Origin: Acanthosepion pharaonis
Taxonomy: Eukaryota; Mollusca; Cephalopoda; Sepiida; Sepiidae
DNA length: 64,000 bases
Reading direction: 5' to 3'
Assembly: GCA_903632075.3 (NCBI GenBank)
Contig: CAHIKZ030001813.1
Coordinates: 6,832,501-6,896,500 of the forward strand
How positions within the stretch are numbered: the stretch's first letter is position 1; every line of letters begins with the position of its first letter. Both the position numbers and the translations under genes were made by a program. Below, piece by piece: positions 23,545 to 33,674 of the stretch. The notes under the pieces were generated by a model. The model saw nothing but the letters and a program-made list of their open reading frames with translations. It ran no database searches and was not told where the DNA came from.

Positions 23545-23550
<6 letters not shown>
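22798..23550. other. AT-rich DNA, no recognisable feature
   Basis: Nothing assignable. The frame at 23,115-23,315 has no motif. Confidence 0.4.

Positions 23551-23593
<43 letters not shown>
23551..23593. repeat. (TA)n tract
   Basis: A TA run directly abutting the left inverted repeat of the next element. Confidence 0.95.
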
Positions 23594-23597
<4 letters not shown>

Positions 23598-23948
23598 TCA
23601 TGAATCATTCATACAAAAAACAAATATAGAGGTTAATGATTTAAATGGCGAGAATACATCTTCGCAAACAATATAAATGAGATACATCAACCCCAAACCT
23701 GTATATGAATGATATGATCCCTGTTTATAAATTCCAGTTGCATAAGGTCTTTTAATTTTTACAAGCTTTCGTCTGTTCCTACAGACATCCTCAGGTATGG
23801 AAATAGATTTTGTTCTTGTTTTTACTTCTCGGTAATAAGAGGACAACGAAAATAGAGATGAAATCCGAAAAAATGCTATGAGAAATGTGTTATTATTTTG
23901 GAACGTGCTGAGTTTGAATTTAAATTTGTATGAATGATTCATGAATTT
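23594..23948 (-). mobile_element. Short element with 21-bp terminal inverted repeats and an internal hammerhead-like motif
   Basis: The ends aaattcatgaatcattcata(c) at 23,594-23,614 and its exact reverse complement at 23,928-23,948 enclose about 355 bp. The hammerhead-like motif at 23,760-23,797 lies inside on the reverse strand, and (TA)n lies at its sense-downstream edge. Confidence 0.6.
23760..23797 (-). ncRNA. Hammerhead-ribozyme-like motif
   Basis: Reverse-strand order: TAC, CTGAGGA (23,788-23,794), T, helix II GTCTG/CAGAC with loop TAGGAA, GAAA (23,767-23,770), palindrome AGCT, T, GTA. TAC pairs with GTA as helix I. Core and helix II are perfect. Helix I is only 3 bp. Confidence 0.55.
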
Positions 23949-24240
23949 ATAAATTATAATTTGCACCTTTAATTGAAATTAAAATAACTGATACAACGTG
24001 CAACGTTCGGATAATAAGTGTGACATTACTGTAATTATTGAACAATATAGTTCATGCCACATAGACGGAAAATCTACGAGTAAAAAAGAATTTTTTTTAT
24101 ACAAAATGGCCTTTTGATATTCCTAAGTGTGGTTCCCACACAGTCACACGCCACATCACTATGATGGCGTCGTCATACGTATTTCAATGAACTGTTTTGC
24201 TATTCATTATATCACATTCGTTGGTTATAAAGTAATTACT

Positions 24241-24384
24241 TGGGCACCTCTAGGTGGTGTAATGGTTAGCAACCTTGTCTCACTAGAACAATTACGACTG
24301 AGTAGTGAGTTCGATCCTCACTAGGTACCCCATACTTTCGGCCTTGTGCCACATCTAAGCTACGCTTAGAAAATCAATATAAAG
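24241..24384 (+). repeat. tRNA-derived SINE, solitary copy (octopus OR-like)
   Basis: This is the best single copy of the family at 981-1369. It has A box tggtgtaatgg and B box agttcgatcc, the shared body gactgagtagtgagttcgat and the shared tail ggccttgtgccacatctaag. Both Pol III boxes fit the consensus. Confidence 0.85.
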
Positions 24385-26660
24385 TTATTTTTTTAATTGA
24401 AAAAATGTAACCGTAACAAATATAAAAGTAAAAAGAAATGTTTAAAAAAAACGAGGCAGATATTCGGGCAGTCTCCCGTGGCGTCGAATGTGACTACTGT
24501 TTTCTTTGTTTTTCTGAAAATTCTCCGCGTATCAGCAGGAGATACTCGTGTACCAGCACCGTTACGCGTACCACATTTTTATTAAGACCAGTTTAAACCA
24601 TAATACGGAAAATGAAATTCTGAAGGTATGTCAACATATATTCATTAATCCAATTAATGGATATCTATTCACACTGTTTTTTTTTTCTGCATATGCAGTG
24701 TTCTGTAAATGTAACTGATTTTTGTTGGTTTTATTATATGAATGAAATATATGCAAAATATTTTAGTTGGTATTATTGACGATCCTTAACCTGGCCATTT
24801 TGTGGGGATACATCACAATTTCTTAAGGAACTTTTATTTTCTCCCTCAATAATATTTTATTAGCCACGCTCCATTTAAATAAATAAACGGCAAATTTTAT
24901 TTGTTTGTTCTTGTGTCGGATCCCTCTCTAACTCGGACCACTCTTGCTAGACATATACCTTTTTGGAATCTAGATGAACCCGTGATTGAAAATCTGCCCT
25001 TCATCTGGGGCTTGAATATCCAGCATTAGCATTTGTGTCCCGATGAGGAAAGAACTATTAAAAATGCAGATTTCAATATTGCTGAAAAAAAATGAATGAT
25101 TTTAAAAGTTTTTAATGTATATTGAGATTAATGTAACACAATATCTTTCGGAATGTAATTTCTTTTCTTTTAAATTCAGTTTAGAATATATCCAAATTTT
25201 TGCGAATTGAGGAAATCAATTTTAATTTTCTAAATGCTAATAGAGAGGTTTCGTGACATGAGTTTTTTTTTTTATTTGAAGAACTCAACACAGTTGAAGT
25301 TCCGCGGTGTTTATGATTTGAAGGATTCAATTTTCGACTTGATTTTGAGTTTCTCCCCAAATTGGAGATTCAACCCAAATTGGTCTTTCGGGTGGAATTG
25401 AACAGAATAAGAGTTAAAGTGGAGTTTTGATGTTGCATGGTGTGAATTGAGGAATCCAAAGTTATTTCTTCAAAATGATCTTTGCCTTTTTGTAAGCTAG
25501 ACCAGAGGTCTCTTTAATTTTGGTCGGAGGCCTAATCAGTCCTCGGCAGGAGCTACCTTAAAAGTCCGCACAGAATATAATTTGATCTGAACATGAAAAA
25601 TTACTAAGGTTATATCATAAATAATGTTTTGGTTAGTACTATATTCCCAACACTGTTAAAAGAAAAGATGCCCGTATTATTTTTAGGCAAATATTTTTAA
25701 TCGAAAAAAGCATTTTTGTGGAAGCATAACACTTTTTGAGCTGATCTAGCGTGATATCCGATGAACTGCTGAGCAATAACATACAGAATTTTTTCAGACC
25801 ATTTCAAAATGTATGCTTTTCTCGATTTCAGCAATATTTTATCCAGAGCCATATTAATAAACATGAAACACTGATATAATAACCGAAAAAAGCAATTTTT
25901 TTCAAAACTCCTTTTTGTTGGCTCTTAATCAGATTTTCGACCGGCAGATCCTGAAAAATGCATAAATTGGGAAAATATGGGAAAGCATATTTATAGATTA
26001 ATATTATTCAAAAATTTGTAGTCACTATATTCTGTAGAAGGCTCCGACAAGCTAGTTCGCACCTTCAATATCTATACATAAATATCAACAAAACTTAGCT
26101 TGTAAATTTCATACACCCGAGTGTAGGATATTTAATAATTACCGAACAAAATATCTGCTAGATATAATAGATACGTATTTTGTTTTTTCTTGTTGAGTTT
26201 TGGTTCAATTATATTACAAGCACAGAAAATTTCATAACTGTATTTTATTGAAAGTTTGAGAATATATACACAATTGAAAACATATTTTGAGTGTTCTGTC
26301 TTCAATATTAATTTTTCCTGTATTTAAAAATATATATAAATAGTACCAGACACAATACTCATCTAAGTCTGCGTGAGGTTCTTTATCATATCCTGCGAGG
26401 CAGCAGCAGAAACAAAGGAGGTTTTTTTCATGAAGACTTGAGTTGTAAACCATTTGCCAAGTCCATGAAAGGAGAATTTGATTTAGCAAACAAACCATTC
26501 AGTGAAAAGGCGCACTAATTTGAAAGTGATTATTTCTAATACTTGAGTGTCTGATATAGAAGAAAGAAAAGTCATTTTTGGTAAGTCATGGTGACCTACA
26601 GTATGTATGAATCTTACTATCTTTTATATTACACGTCTTCAAGATTATCGCACCTTCATC
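24385..26660. other. AT-rich DNA; possible hAT-type end near 25,500
   Basis: No gene is recognised. The string accagaggtctctttaattt followed by tggtcggaggcc near 25,501-25,531 resembles the ends of hAT transposons, but I found no partner end. Confidence 0.3.
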
Positions 26661-26664
26661 TTTT

Positions 26665-26951
26665 ATGTGCCGTGGCCGTACAGGGCGTAGGCGATAATGG
26701 TCTTCCACATTTTCTTCTACTTTGTAGCTCTTAATAAGTCATGTGTTCCTGTTACACGCTGCTAACCTGTTCCTATTTTCGTCAATTTGTTCTGTGAGTA
26801 TTAGATTTTCCAAGCCCTCCTTCTTCATTATATGCCGAACGAATTCCAACTGCCTCTTCCTGATATTAAGTATAAGTTTCCATTTTGTTTCCACTTTCTC
26901 TGAAACCTCATCTTGGCTCGCATGATCGGTCGATGTTATTCTTATACACAT
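26665..26951 (-). pseudogene. Non-LTR retrotransposon C-terminus
   Basis: The reverse strand gives RITSTDHASQDEVSEKVETK, then IRKRQLEFVRHIMKKEGLEN and LILTEQIDENRNR. In a shifted frame RATK, stop, KKMWKTIIAYALYGHGT, stop follows. This is the RISWTDHVSNEEV...IRKRQLEFLGHIMRKEGLENL...LLRAT...MWRAMIANxxxGHGT tail of a LINE group. The end of the protein is therefore preserved. A frameshift and an internal stop break it. Confidence 0.8.
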
Positions 26952-27002
26952 GTCTCTTGTTCATCTATGAGGAGATTGTCCATCATTGGCTGTCATGGAC
27001 AT

Positions 27003-27480
27003 ACAGTGATGTTCGATAAAAGTGACTCACCTGATTTTTTTTTATTAAATGTTCTCTTCTCCGATGAAAGGAAAATTGAGCTAAATTCAAACGATAAGCA
27101 ATCTAAAATCCGAAGAAGAAGCTTTGAAAGCTCTTTGAATTTAGCAGTAAGTACTGTCAAGCATCCGTTCAGTATAATGTTCTGGGGATGCTTTTCTTTT
27201 CATGGAACTGGTTTCTTAAAACCTATTGAAAAGACCCTCAGGAGCGAGCTGTACAAGAGAATATTAGAGCCTTGTCTGCTCCCTTCGGTTGAAAGGGTGC
27301 AAATCGACCCCATCAAGCTCATATTATGCTCCCTGTCACAAATCAAAATTGATGAAGGAATACTTTGATGAGAAGCAGGTGAGTGTTATGACATAGCCGC
27401 CCCAATCTCCTGACCTCAACCCCATAGAAAACTTATGGAGCATTATAAAGTACAGGCTCTCGAGAAATCAGTTGAGCAAC
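27003..27480 (+). pseudogene. Tc1-type transposase relic
   Basis: The open frame (to 27,368) reads NVLFSDERKIEL, TVKHPFSIMFWGCFSFHGTG and LYKRILEPCLLPS, as in Tc1-family DDE transposases, where the first catalytic D lies in FSDE. The region of the second D (QDNDPKH) is damaged to VQIDPIKLI. In a shifted frame PPQSPDLNPIENLWSIIKYR carries the third catalytic residue E. Stops lie at about 27,403 and after SNML. It begins directly beside the reverse-strand LINE end. No terminal inverted repeats were found. Confidence 0.85.
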
Positions 27481-28455
27481 ATGCTCTAGGTTGTGCTTTA
27501 AACAAAACTGTTAAGACGTTTCTAAGACATAAATAGCAAAGAGGACTTGGAGAATGTAATACTCACAGAAGATCCTGAAATCTGATGGTAATGAAGGAAA
27601 CATACCTAACCAATTTATGCGAATTGGTAGAGTTACAAGAACTAGGTAGTTATGGAGAGCAATTATCGCTCTTGTTCTGAAGAGATACGGGATATAAAAG
27701 TACTATTAGATGCAATGTTCTACAAATATCTTCAATGAAACTGTTTTGGGTCTTAATCGTTCGCCAAAGGCCGCTATTTTATTCTGTAATTCAAGATAAA
27801 TAAAAAATATATAAAAACGTAACCACTGCATCGTGAATAGGTTTGATTTTATATTCAACCGATATAAGCCTTCTAGCGACTTCAGTAGGCGAAGGTTCAA
27901 GGTCGATCACTAACTATAAACATCCGCCATTTTTTTTTTACTATTACTCTCGTTTCCTTTTAAATATCAATAACACGAAGAAACGCAGGAACTTAGTTTT
28001 GATGTTCCAATTGGGAGATGTGTACATCCTTCGAATATTTTTTCCTGCTTTCATTAATGAGTAAAATATGAAATTCAAATGATCAAAATGCAGTGAAAAA
28101 TAGATTCTCCACAGGAAAATCTAACTAAGACAAAAAAGTTACCGTATACAGGTTGTGTTTTCATTGGAATTAAAAAAAACAAACAAACAAACAGAAGCAG
28201 TTCTAAAAACCATTCAGGATAATCTACATACAGCATTGGATTTATGAAGAAAACAAGAGCTTATGATTATTTCATTTGCATTTCATCAAGGCTGATATAC
28301 ACTGGCTTTGAAAATGTTCTGGGAACATTATATAAAATGATTTAATAGTTATTTTCTTTTATTAAGAATTTAAACATTGTTTAACATTGTGCATGTATCA
28401 GTATTGTCTTGAGGATTGAAAAAATAAGTTTACGTAGGTAGCGTGTAACGGCAGA
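27481..28455. other. AT-rich DNA, no recognisable feature
   Basis: No motif is seen in the short frames here. Confidence 0.4.
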
Positions 28456-28459
28456 TACA

Positions 28460-28512
28460 CTGATTTAAACAGGTTGGCTTTGATTTTTTCAAAGTCAAAC
28501 TGTTTAAATCAG
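28460..28512. repeat. Nested inverted repeat
   Basis: Arms ctgatttaaacag and ctgtttaaatcag (13 bp, perfect) enclose ctttga...tcaaag, a second small hairpin. Confidence 0.8.
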
Positions 28513-28661
28513 TTAAAGAATGTAAAGGACATGTGAAAGAATTGGACTACCGGAAGGTATGCGATGATGTCATGATATTATGCAAATTGCTAAGTAGGAA
28601 TTGTTTTACCTCATTAAGTCATGGTATTTTAACATTATAGCTTGCTTTTTAAACTAAAAAC

Positions 28662-28663
<2 letters not shown>

Positions 28664-28726
<63 letters not shown>
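28664..28726. repeat. (TA)n tract
   Basis: A long TA run, sense-downstream of the motif at 28,883. Confidence 0.95.
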
Positions 28727-28733
<7 letters not shown>

Positions 28734-28882
28734 CAAAAATGAGAGAAAGAACAGATGGAGTAAAAATTCACTGTTCGTAGCATTTACTTTTGAAAAAATA
28801 CTTAATACAAAGTAGAGCAATATATTATTATATTCTTGTTATAATAGATTATTATAAAAAATTAAAATTGTTACATAAAAGG

Positions 28883-28921
28883 TATTATGTTTCAATACTA
28901 TGATTGTATTTCTTCAGGTGA
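28883..28921 (-). ncRNA. Hammerhead-like motif
   Basis: Reverse-strand CAC, CTGAAGA (28,911-28,917), helix II AATAC/GTATT with a 7-base loop, GAAA (28,890-28,893), then CATAAT. Helix I is not preserved. Part of its 3-prime half (atgtttcaatact) recurs inverted at about 28,927-28,939, forming a small fold-back around the core. Confidence 0.5.
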
Positions 28922-28994
28922 AGGTAAGTATTGAAACATGAAAGCTTATGAAAAGCGAATTCAAAATGTTTTTATTATAATCTCTTGTAATAAT

Positions 28995-28998
<4 letters not shown>

Positions 28999-29058
<60 letters not shown>
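28999..29058. repeat. (TA)n tract
   Basis: A long TA run. With the tract at 28,664 it bounds the short element carrying the hammerhead-like motif. Confidence 0.95.
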
Positions 29059-29059
<1 letters not shown>

Positions 29060-29060
<1 letters not shown>

Positions 29061-29343
29061 TCTCGGAGTCCCATCGGTAGAGCTCTGTAGAAAAAATTGT
29101 AACAGTTCCTGCTGCTGCTATGAATGCATTAATCTTCAAGTACAAACTGAGTTCGCTTAGCCACTAGCGTATTTCGTATAGAAAACACTAAAATTTTCCT
29201 TTCTCACCGCCGTGCACCTACGGCATAAGAGAAGGACTTCTGATTGGTACCATGTCGGTCGAGTTTCGATCCCGGCTTGAAGCAATCGGACGTCGAGCCA
29301 CACTGAAGAGTTGTGAAACAGCGAATTAGTCTGTCCATAAATG

Positions 29344-29379
<36 letters not shown>
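29060..29379 (+). mobile_element. tRNA-derived element of family F with hammerhead-like motif and (TA)n tail
   Basis: A tRNA-like B box (gagtttcgatcccggc, 29,260-29,275) is followed by a hammerhead-like motif (29,300-29,335) and (TA)n (29,346-29,379). The tail cgaattagtctgtcc matches the reverse-strand copies at 32,476-33,045. The right end abuts the Helitron end at 29,380. Confidence 0.55.
29300..29335 (+). ncRNA. Hammerhead-like motif of family F
   Basis: CTGAAGA (29,303-29,309), helix II GTTG/CAGC with loop TGAAA, GAAT in place of GAAA, TAGTC, TGT. It aligns base for base with the copy at 32,775-32,808, where the core is CTGATGA/GAAA. Confidence 0.5.
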
Positions 29380-29380
<1 letters not shown>

Positions 29381-30109
29381 TAGCAGCATGGCTCGGCGTT
29401 GGCCGTGCTTGATTCAAAAATCGTACGACTCATACAGCTATCACGTGACTTCTTTAAATATTTTTGCCCTTCCTTGCCTTTAAAGGAGTGCCCTTTGCCG
29501 TGCTGATGTTGCTATATGACATACTTCTTGCCTATCTCACACTACGAATTTTTTCTAAGCTCTGTACTAAACATTAAATCTGTTACGAAAAAAGAACTAA
29601 ACACAATGAACACAAAACGATCAGCTTTAAAAAAAGACTCGTGACTGGAAAAACCGTATGAAAAAAGAATATTAACAACAAATACTTTTACCAAACCCAA
29701 CCCAGTTCTGCGGAATTAGAATCAACGTTGAGTTTAAGCAAGCGAATGAGCCAATTGGAGTAAAATGCCATGCAGATATAAATTTTTCCCACTTGTGACG
29801 AATGCAGCTATCGATATTTTTTGCATGCTAGCATGCTAGTTAGCATTCGTGTCAGTCAGCTGTTTGCTCTCACGCTGGCCAATAGAATCTTCCTGCGTAT
29901 TCGTGGCATCCAGCTATTGGCTCTCACTCTGGTCAGTACAAAATGACCGCAAACTACATGAAAACTGCCGTAGAAGCATGAAAAAATCGATTATTTCCAC
30001 TATCGATGGGAGCTGGGAAATGCAAAGTCGGTCTTGGCCTTCCACTTACTTGGAGCATGTGCATGTAAATTTTGGTGCAAATCCGTCGAAAATTGCAATC
30101 GTGCATTGG

Positions 30110-30170
<61 letters not shown>

Positions 30171-30174
30171 ATCC

Positions 30175-30176
<2 letters not shown>
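29380..30176 (-). mobile_element. Non-autonomous Helitron (reverse strand)
   Basis: Read on the reverse strand it ends ...gcacggccaacgccgag...CTAG/T, with a short GC-rich hairpin before CTAG, as Helitrons do. It is homologous along most of its length to 54,612-55,322: shared blocks include the cacaagtgggaaaaa stretch, the gagagccaatagctgg stretch and the gatttgcaccaaaat stretch. The 5-prime end has been replaced by (CA)n(TA)n. No protein is encoded. Confidence 0.75.

Positions 30177-30217
<41 letters not shown>
30112..30217. repeat. (CA)n and (TA)n tracts
   Basis: About 58 bases of CA repeat, the spacer ccatcctaca, then about 40 bases of TA repeat. The CA block is the expanded GT-rich 5-prime part of the Helitron. 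Confidence 0.95.
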
Positions 30218-30220
<3 letters not shown>

Positions 30221-30546
30221 TCATATTAAAAAATAAATTGCTATTTTATAGCTATCATTTTATTTAGGAAATCTTTATGGGTAAAATACCCAGAATTGTT
30301 TTTGTGAGATCCAAGTTTTTGTGAGCGATCTCGAGAGATGTGCGTGAGATGATTATAATAGTCAGAAGCATATACTACACAATAATTTTCAGATATTTTA
30401 TGTATTACTAAATGTCATATTTTTGAACTGCTATTCCCAGACAATAAAAAAAATAACAAATTTAATAGACTTTGATATCTATCTGTTTTAATAAGAAATA
30501 TTTACAAGAACAATCGATGTTGAAATATACCAAATTAATTAAACAA

Positions 30547-30549
<3 letters not shown>

Positions 30550-30601
<52 letters not shown>
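30550..30601. repeat. (TA)n tract
   Basis: A TA run directly abutting the fold-back at 30,602. Confidence 0.95.
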
Positions 30602-30603
<2 letters not shown>

Positions 30604-30734
30604 GAAAAAAATGACAATAGGAAAACTGGTAATTGCTGACGCGTTTCGTCCAATGTGGACTTTATCAAAGCAAAATACGAAAATGAAAAAAACGCGTCAG
30701 CAATTACCAGTTTTCCTATTGTCATTTTATTCAT
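30602..30734 (-). repeat. Fold-back element around a hammerhead-like motif
   Basis: Arms of about 45 bp (30,602-30,646 and 30,689-30,734; e.g. aaaactggtaattgctgacg and its complement) are nearly perfect. The spacer holds the 5-prime half of a hammerhead-like motif. On the reverse strand the inverted copy begins at the palindromic helix III (ACGCGT), so the 3-prime half of the ribozyme is present in both arms. A (TA)n tract lies on each side. Confidence 0.85.
30633..30673 (-). ncRNA. Hammerhead-like motif (TTGATAA variant)
   Basis: Reverse strand: TTGCT, TTGATAA, A, helix II GTCC/GGAC with loop ACATT, GAAA (30,644-30,647), palindrome ACGCGT, C, AGCAA. TTGCT pairs perfectly with AGCAA as helix I. 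Core positions 3 and 8 differ from CUGANGA, as in the copy at 34,398, so the variant may be ancestral to this family. Confidence 0.55.
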
Positions 30735-30770
30735 AAATATTGTCTTCTCTACCGATTAAATCGGAGAAAT

Positions 30771-30774
<4 letters not shown>

Positions 30775-30838
<64 letters not shown>
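30775..30838. repeat. (TA)n tract
   Basis: A long TA run. Confidence 0.95.
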
Positions 30839-30843
<5 letters not shown>

Positions 30844-31012
30844 GCTCTCCGTCTTTTTTCGATGTATGAGTGTCATTCAGTTCAGTTTTTAATCCTGTAC
30901 ATGACCCCGTCACCTTAACTCTCTTGCCAGTGGATTGTTGCTCAGGTGGAATAGCAAAGAAGGAACACAGAACTGAACTGCAGACTATCCGCACAAATGA
31001 TTAGAGTTTCGA

Positions 31013-31110
31013 GTGGTGAAAGCTTGTGTAGAACCAGCCACACTTATTGGAAGTGCTGATAAACAAGGAGTTGGTGCAAATATTTGCCACGAACACAATG
31101 AACAACACCC
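31013..31110 (+). repeat. Dispersed repeat pair, copy 1
   Basis: The blocks gtggtgaaagcttgtg and agaaccagccacactt match gtggtgaaggtttcgtg and ggaccatccacacttt at 47,731-47,770. I do not recognise the family. The open frame at 31,013-31,246 has no known motif. Confidence 0.4.
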
Positions 31111-31529
31111 CCACCAGGTTTTCTTATCACGTAGTTATACATCTCCAGTACTACCAATTCACAAAAGGGTGCAGCGCCTTTCGATGGTAATTTCACGTGA
31201 TTTAGCCCGCCTGCTGAAGCAGTTGACAGGGTTACCCGCGTGGTGATTTAGGGTACGGATGAAGAACAGTGTTGCCCGTCCACCTCAATAAAAGCAGCCG
31301 AGTAAAAAAGGTACTACTTCTAACCACTACCACCTACACGCATAGAATGTTGGAGTAAACAGATAGTCATCAATGTGCAATATATCGCTACAAAGTATAA
31401 ATTATTATGAAATATATGAGGAAATTTTGTTATAATTTTTATTGTTGTTGTTGTTGTTGAAAAAAAATGAAAGATAAATATTAAAACAAATTGACTAGTA
31501 GTAAAAACGCAACAAAATGTTATAACATG

Positions 31530-31530
<1 letters not shown>

Positions 31531-31579
<49 letters not shown>
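31531..31579. repeat. (TA)n tract
   Basis: A TA run upstream of the motif at 31,639. Confidence 0.95.
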
Positions 31580-31582
<3 letters not shown>

Positions 31583-31638
31583 ATGTAGGTTGTTTTGTGA
31601 CTTATTTATTCTGCAATTTTGAAAAATAGTTCCCAGTT

Positions 31639-31673
31639 GACCCTGATGAGCTTGGGAACGAAACCGGTTGGTC
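31639..31673 (+). ncRNA. Hammerhead-ribozyme-like motif with canonical core
   Basis: GACC, CTGATGA (31,643-31,649), 10-base hairpin with G-C closing, GAAA (31,660-31,663), palindrome ACCGGT, T, GGTC. GACC pairs with GGTC as helix I, and the cleavage triplet would be GTT. Helix II is weak (C-A mismatch). A competing pairing gttccca/tgggaac across the core exists. A (TA)n tract follows about 120 bases downstream. Confidence 0.55.
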
Positions 31674-31783
31674 TGTTTGTTTGTGAGAGTTATCATCTCT
31701 TATTTCTTATGTTATTTTCATAATGCCTTTGAGAAACAATCCATATTATTTTTTCCTTGCAATATTACGGTTTTGCACCTCCA

Positions 31784-31789
<6 letters not shown>

Positions 31790-31851
<62 letters not shown>
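31790..31851. repeat. (TA)n tract with TG interruptions
   Basis: A TA run broken by two TG steps. It lies downstream of the forward motif at 31,639 and of the reverse motif at 31,981. Confidence 0.95.
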
Positions 31852-31980
31852 AAAGGAAATATGTTGTAGTGGTTCCAACGAGAGAAAAGTATGTATATTA
31901 AAAAGAAGAGGGGTGCCGCAAACGTTTTTGGTTGTAATGTGGATTTATTGAGAAAAAATATTATACTTTGTTTTACATAA

Positions 31981-32030
31981 TTTCACGACACGTGTTTCTG
32001 GTCTGGTCTCGCAACCGTCTTCAGGTGAAA
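31981..32030 (-). ncRNA. Hammerhead-ribozyme-like motif with 6-bp helix I
   Basis: Reverse strand: TTTCAC (32,025-32,030), CTGAAGA (32,018-32,024), a 19-base helix II region (GGT/ACC), GAAA (31,995-31,998), palindrome ACACGTGT, C, GTGAAA (31,981-31,986). TTTCAC and GTGAAA pair perfectly. The cleavage triplet would be GTC. It is one of the best structural matches in the window. The first helix II pair is a C-A mismatch. Confidence 0.65.
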
Positions 32031-32220
32031 GTGGAGATTTTTACATATTATTAAAAATAATTAATTTTTCTTCATGTTCAATGTGGAATATTCTCGATAT
32101 GAGACATTCTCTGTTTGTGTGTTGGCAATCCGAATTTTCTTTCTAGAATTGTCAATGAAGAGTTCTGCGTGAAGGGTCATAAAACAATTAAGGTTTGTCC
32201 AGCGAGTAGTTATCGGCATT

Positions 32221-32244
32221 TTATATATATATATATATATATAT
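32221..32244. repeat. (TA)n tract
   Basis: A short TA run. Confidence 0.95.
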
Positions 32245-32489
32245 GGTGTCACAAAATTTACTCACTTTCCGACATCCTTCTCGAATATTTTCTTTTTTCA
32301 TATCAATGTATTTAATTTCATTTAATATTTAAGTTTATCCGTTAATTTTCTTTGTTAGTCAATGAATATTAAAATTTCTTAATTTTAACAATGAATCTTC
32401 TCCACAAGGCAATAAACACTGCATTTATTGTTATTTAAAAGACGACTACATTTCTGTGACACTCATTATATACATAATGTCATCCACAG

Positions 32490-32523
32490 ACAGACTGTTC
32501 CGCTGTTTACAGCTCATCAGTGC
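32490..32523 (-). ncRNA. Hammerhead-like motif of family F, copy 1
   Basis: Reverse strand: GCA, CTGATGA, helix II GCTG/CAGC with loop TAAA, GGAA in place of GAAA, CAGTC, TGT. Helix II is perfect and only one core base differs. Confidence 0.5.
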
Positions 32524-32774
32524 CTCTAGCTAGGATCGAAACCCGACTGAATTGGTGTCAGTCGGAGCTTCTAACCACTAAGCCGTCGGCGCACGGTAGG
32601 AATGGAGGTATTTATGGAGCGTATTTATTTTTGTAAACATGCCCAGTGACTGACAGTGACTCAATTCGCTTACGCGAAGAGTCTCGCTATATTAGCTATA
32701 ATAGTCACTGTTTACCAACCCACAGAGTGCTCAACTGAAAGCAAATTCAGGAGCTAATATAATGTCATCCACAG

Positions 32775-32808
32775 ACAGACTGTTTCGCTGTTTACAGATC
32801 ATCAGTGC
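32775..32808 (-). ncRNA. Hammerhead-like motif of family F, copy 2
   Basis: Reverse strand: GCA (32,806-32,808), CTGATGA (32,799-32,805), TCTG/CAGC helix II with loop TAAA, GAAA (32,783-32,786), ACAGT, C, TGT. Core and GTC are canonical, and GCA/TGT can pair (one G-U). Helix III would be one or two pairs. Confidence 0.55.
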
Positions 32809-33073
32809 GGCTAGACATCCGGTTGCCTCTAGCTAGGATCGAAACCCGACTGAATTGGTGTCAGTCGGAGCTTCTAACCACTAAGATAGGTAGATTTTTA
32901 GCGTATTTATTTTTGTAAACATGCCCAGTGACTGACAGTGACTCAATTCGCTTACGCGAAGAGTCTCGCTATATTAGCTATAATAGTCACTGTTTACCAA
33001 CCCACACCTCACTCCCAGAGTGCTCAACTGAAATCAAATTTACAAATTAAAAGCATAGTTAGAAATGAAACGT

Positions 33074-33076
<3 letters not shown>

Positions 33077-33119
<43 letters not shown>
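33077..33119. repeat. (TA)n tract
   Basis: A TA run. Confidence 0.95.
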
Positions 33120-33121
<2 letters not shown>

Positions 33122-33280
33122 AATGGTGAGAAATGTATAGTGTAATCTTTTTATTTTCGAATAGAAACGTAGATACGATGGTGACAGTAGAAATGACATA
33201 AAAGTATGCATGAACGTATAAAAACATGGTGTAGAAATATATATTATATAGATATGGTATATAATATAGAAAATATAAAC

Positions 33281-33282
<2 letters not shown>

Positions 33283-33317
<35 letters not shown>

Positions 33318-33367
33318 TAGATAGATAGATAGATAGATATCTGTGTGTGTGTGTGTGTGTGTGTGTG
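33283..33367. repeat. Compound (TA)n(GATA)n(GT)n microsatellite
   Basis: TA to about 33,314, six GATA units to about 33,338, then GT from about 33,343. Confidence 0.95.
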
Positions 33368-33674
33368 TTGAATCTTGACTAATGCATGGAATAATAATGC
33401 AACACAAAATGTACTTAGAACAAAATGTATTGAAACAAGAAAGTGTACACAATATTTACATATAGTCTTTTGTATATTTCCTGGTAAGACCGTTCCTGGA
33501 GAATGTGTTGACTGAGTCGCAGTCGGGCAGAGTCTCTGGTTGAATCTGTTGATTCCTCCCTCTCTTCCCGGTACCAACCATATTTATATGGTCGGTACTC
33601 CACTATGCAAATTAGGTGGATCCTACCACAACAATATTACAAAAGTAAAATATGGTTCCATCGCTAAACAGGAA

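Larger units (their letters stand above)
32476..33045 (-). repeat. Tandem duplication of a tRNA-derived element (family F)
   Basis: Two copies start with aatgtcatccacagacagac at 32,476 and at 32,761, a spacing of 285 bases. Read on the reverse strand each has a tRNA-like region (A-box-like cttagtggttaga, B box gtttcgatcc) followed by a hammerhead-like motif. Both also share the downstream block gtgactgacagtgactcaat. The first copy keeps the longer head (gccgtcggcgcacgg), and the second has an extra ggctagacatccgg. The anticodon arm has a 9-base loop, so this is not a tRNA gene. Confidence 0.8.

Noticed and set aside
28265..28300. Reverse-strand TTGATGA followed by GAAA
   Set aside because: The intervening sequence cannot form helix II and the flanks do not pair.
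29849..30267. Two overlapping frames with THTHTH and YIYIYI
   Set aside because: They read through the Helitron end and the (CA)n(TA)n repeat.
33024..33577. Two long reverse frames of 142 and 172 codons
   Set aside because: Mostly translated TA, GATA and GT repeats. No conserved motif.
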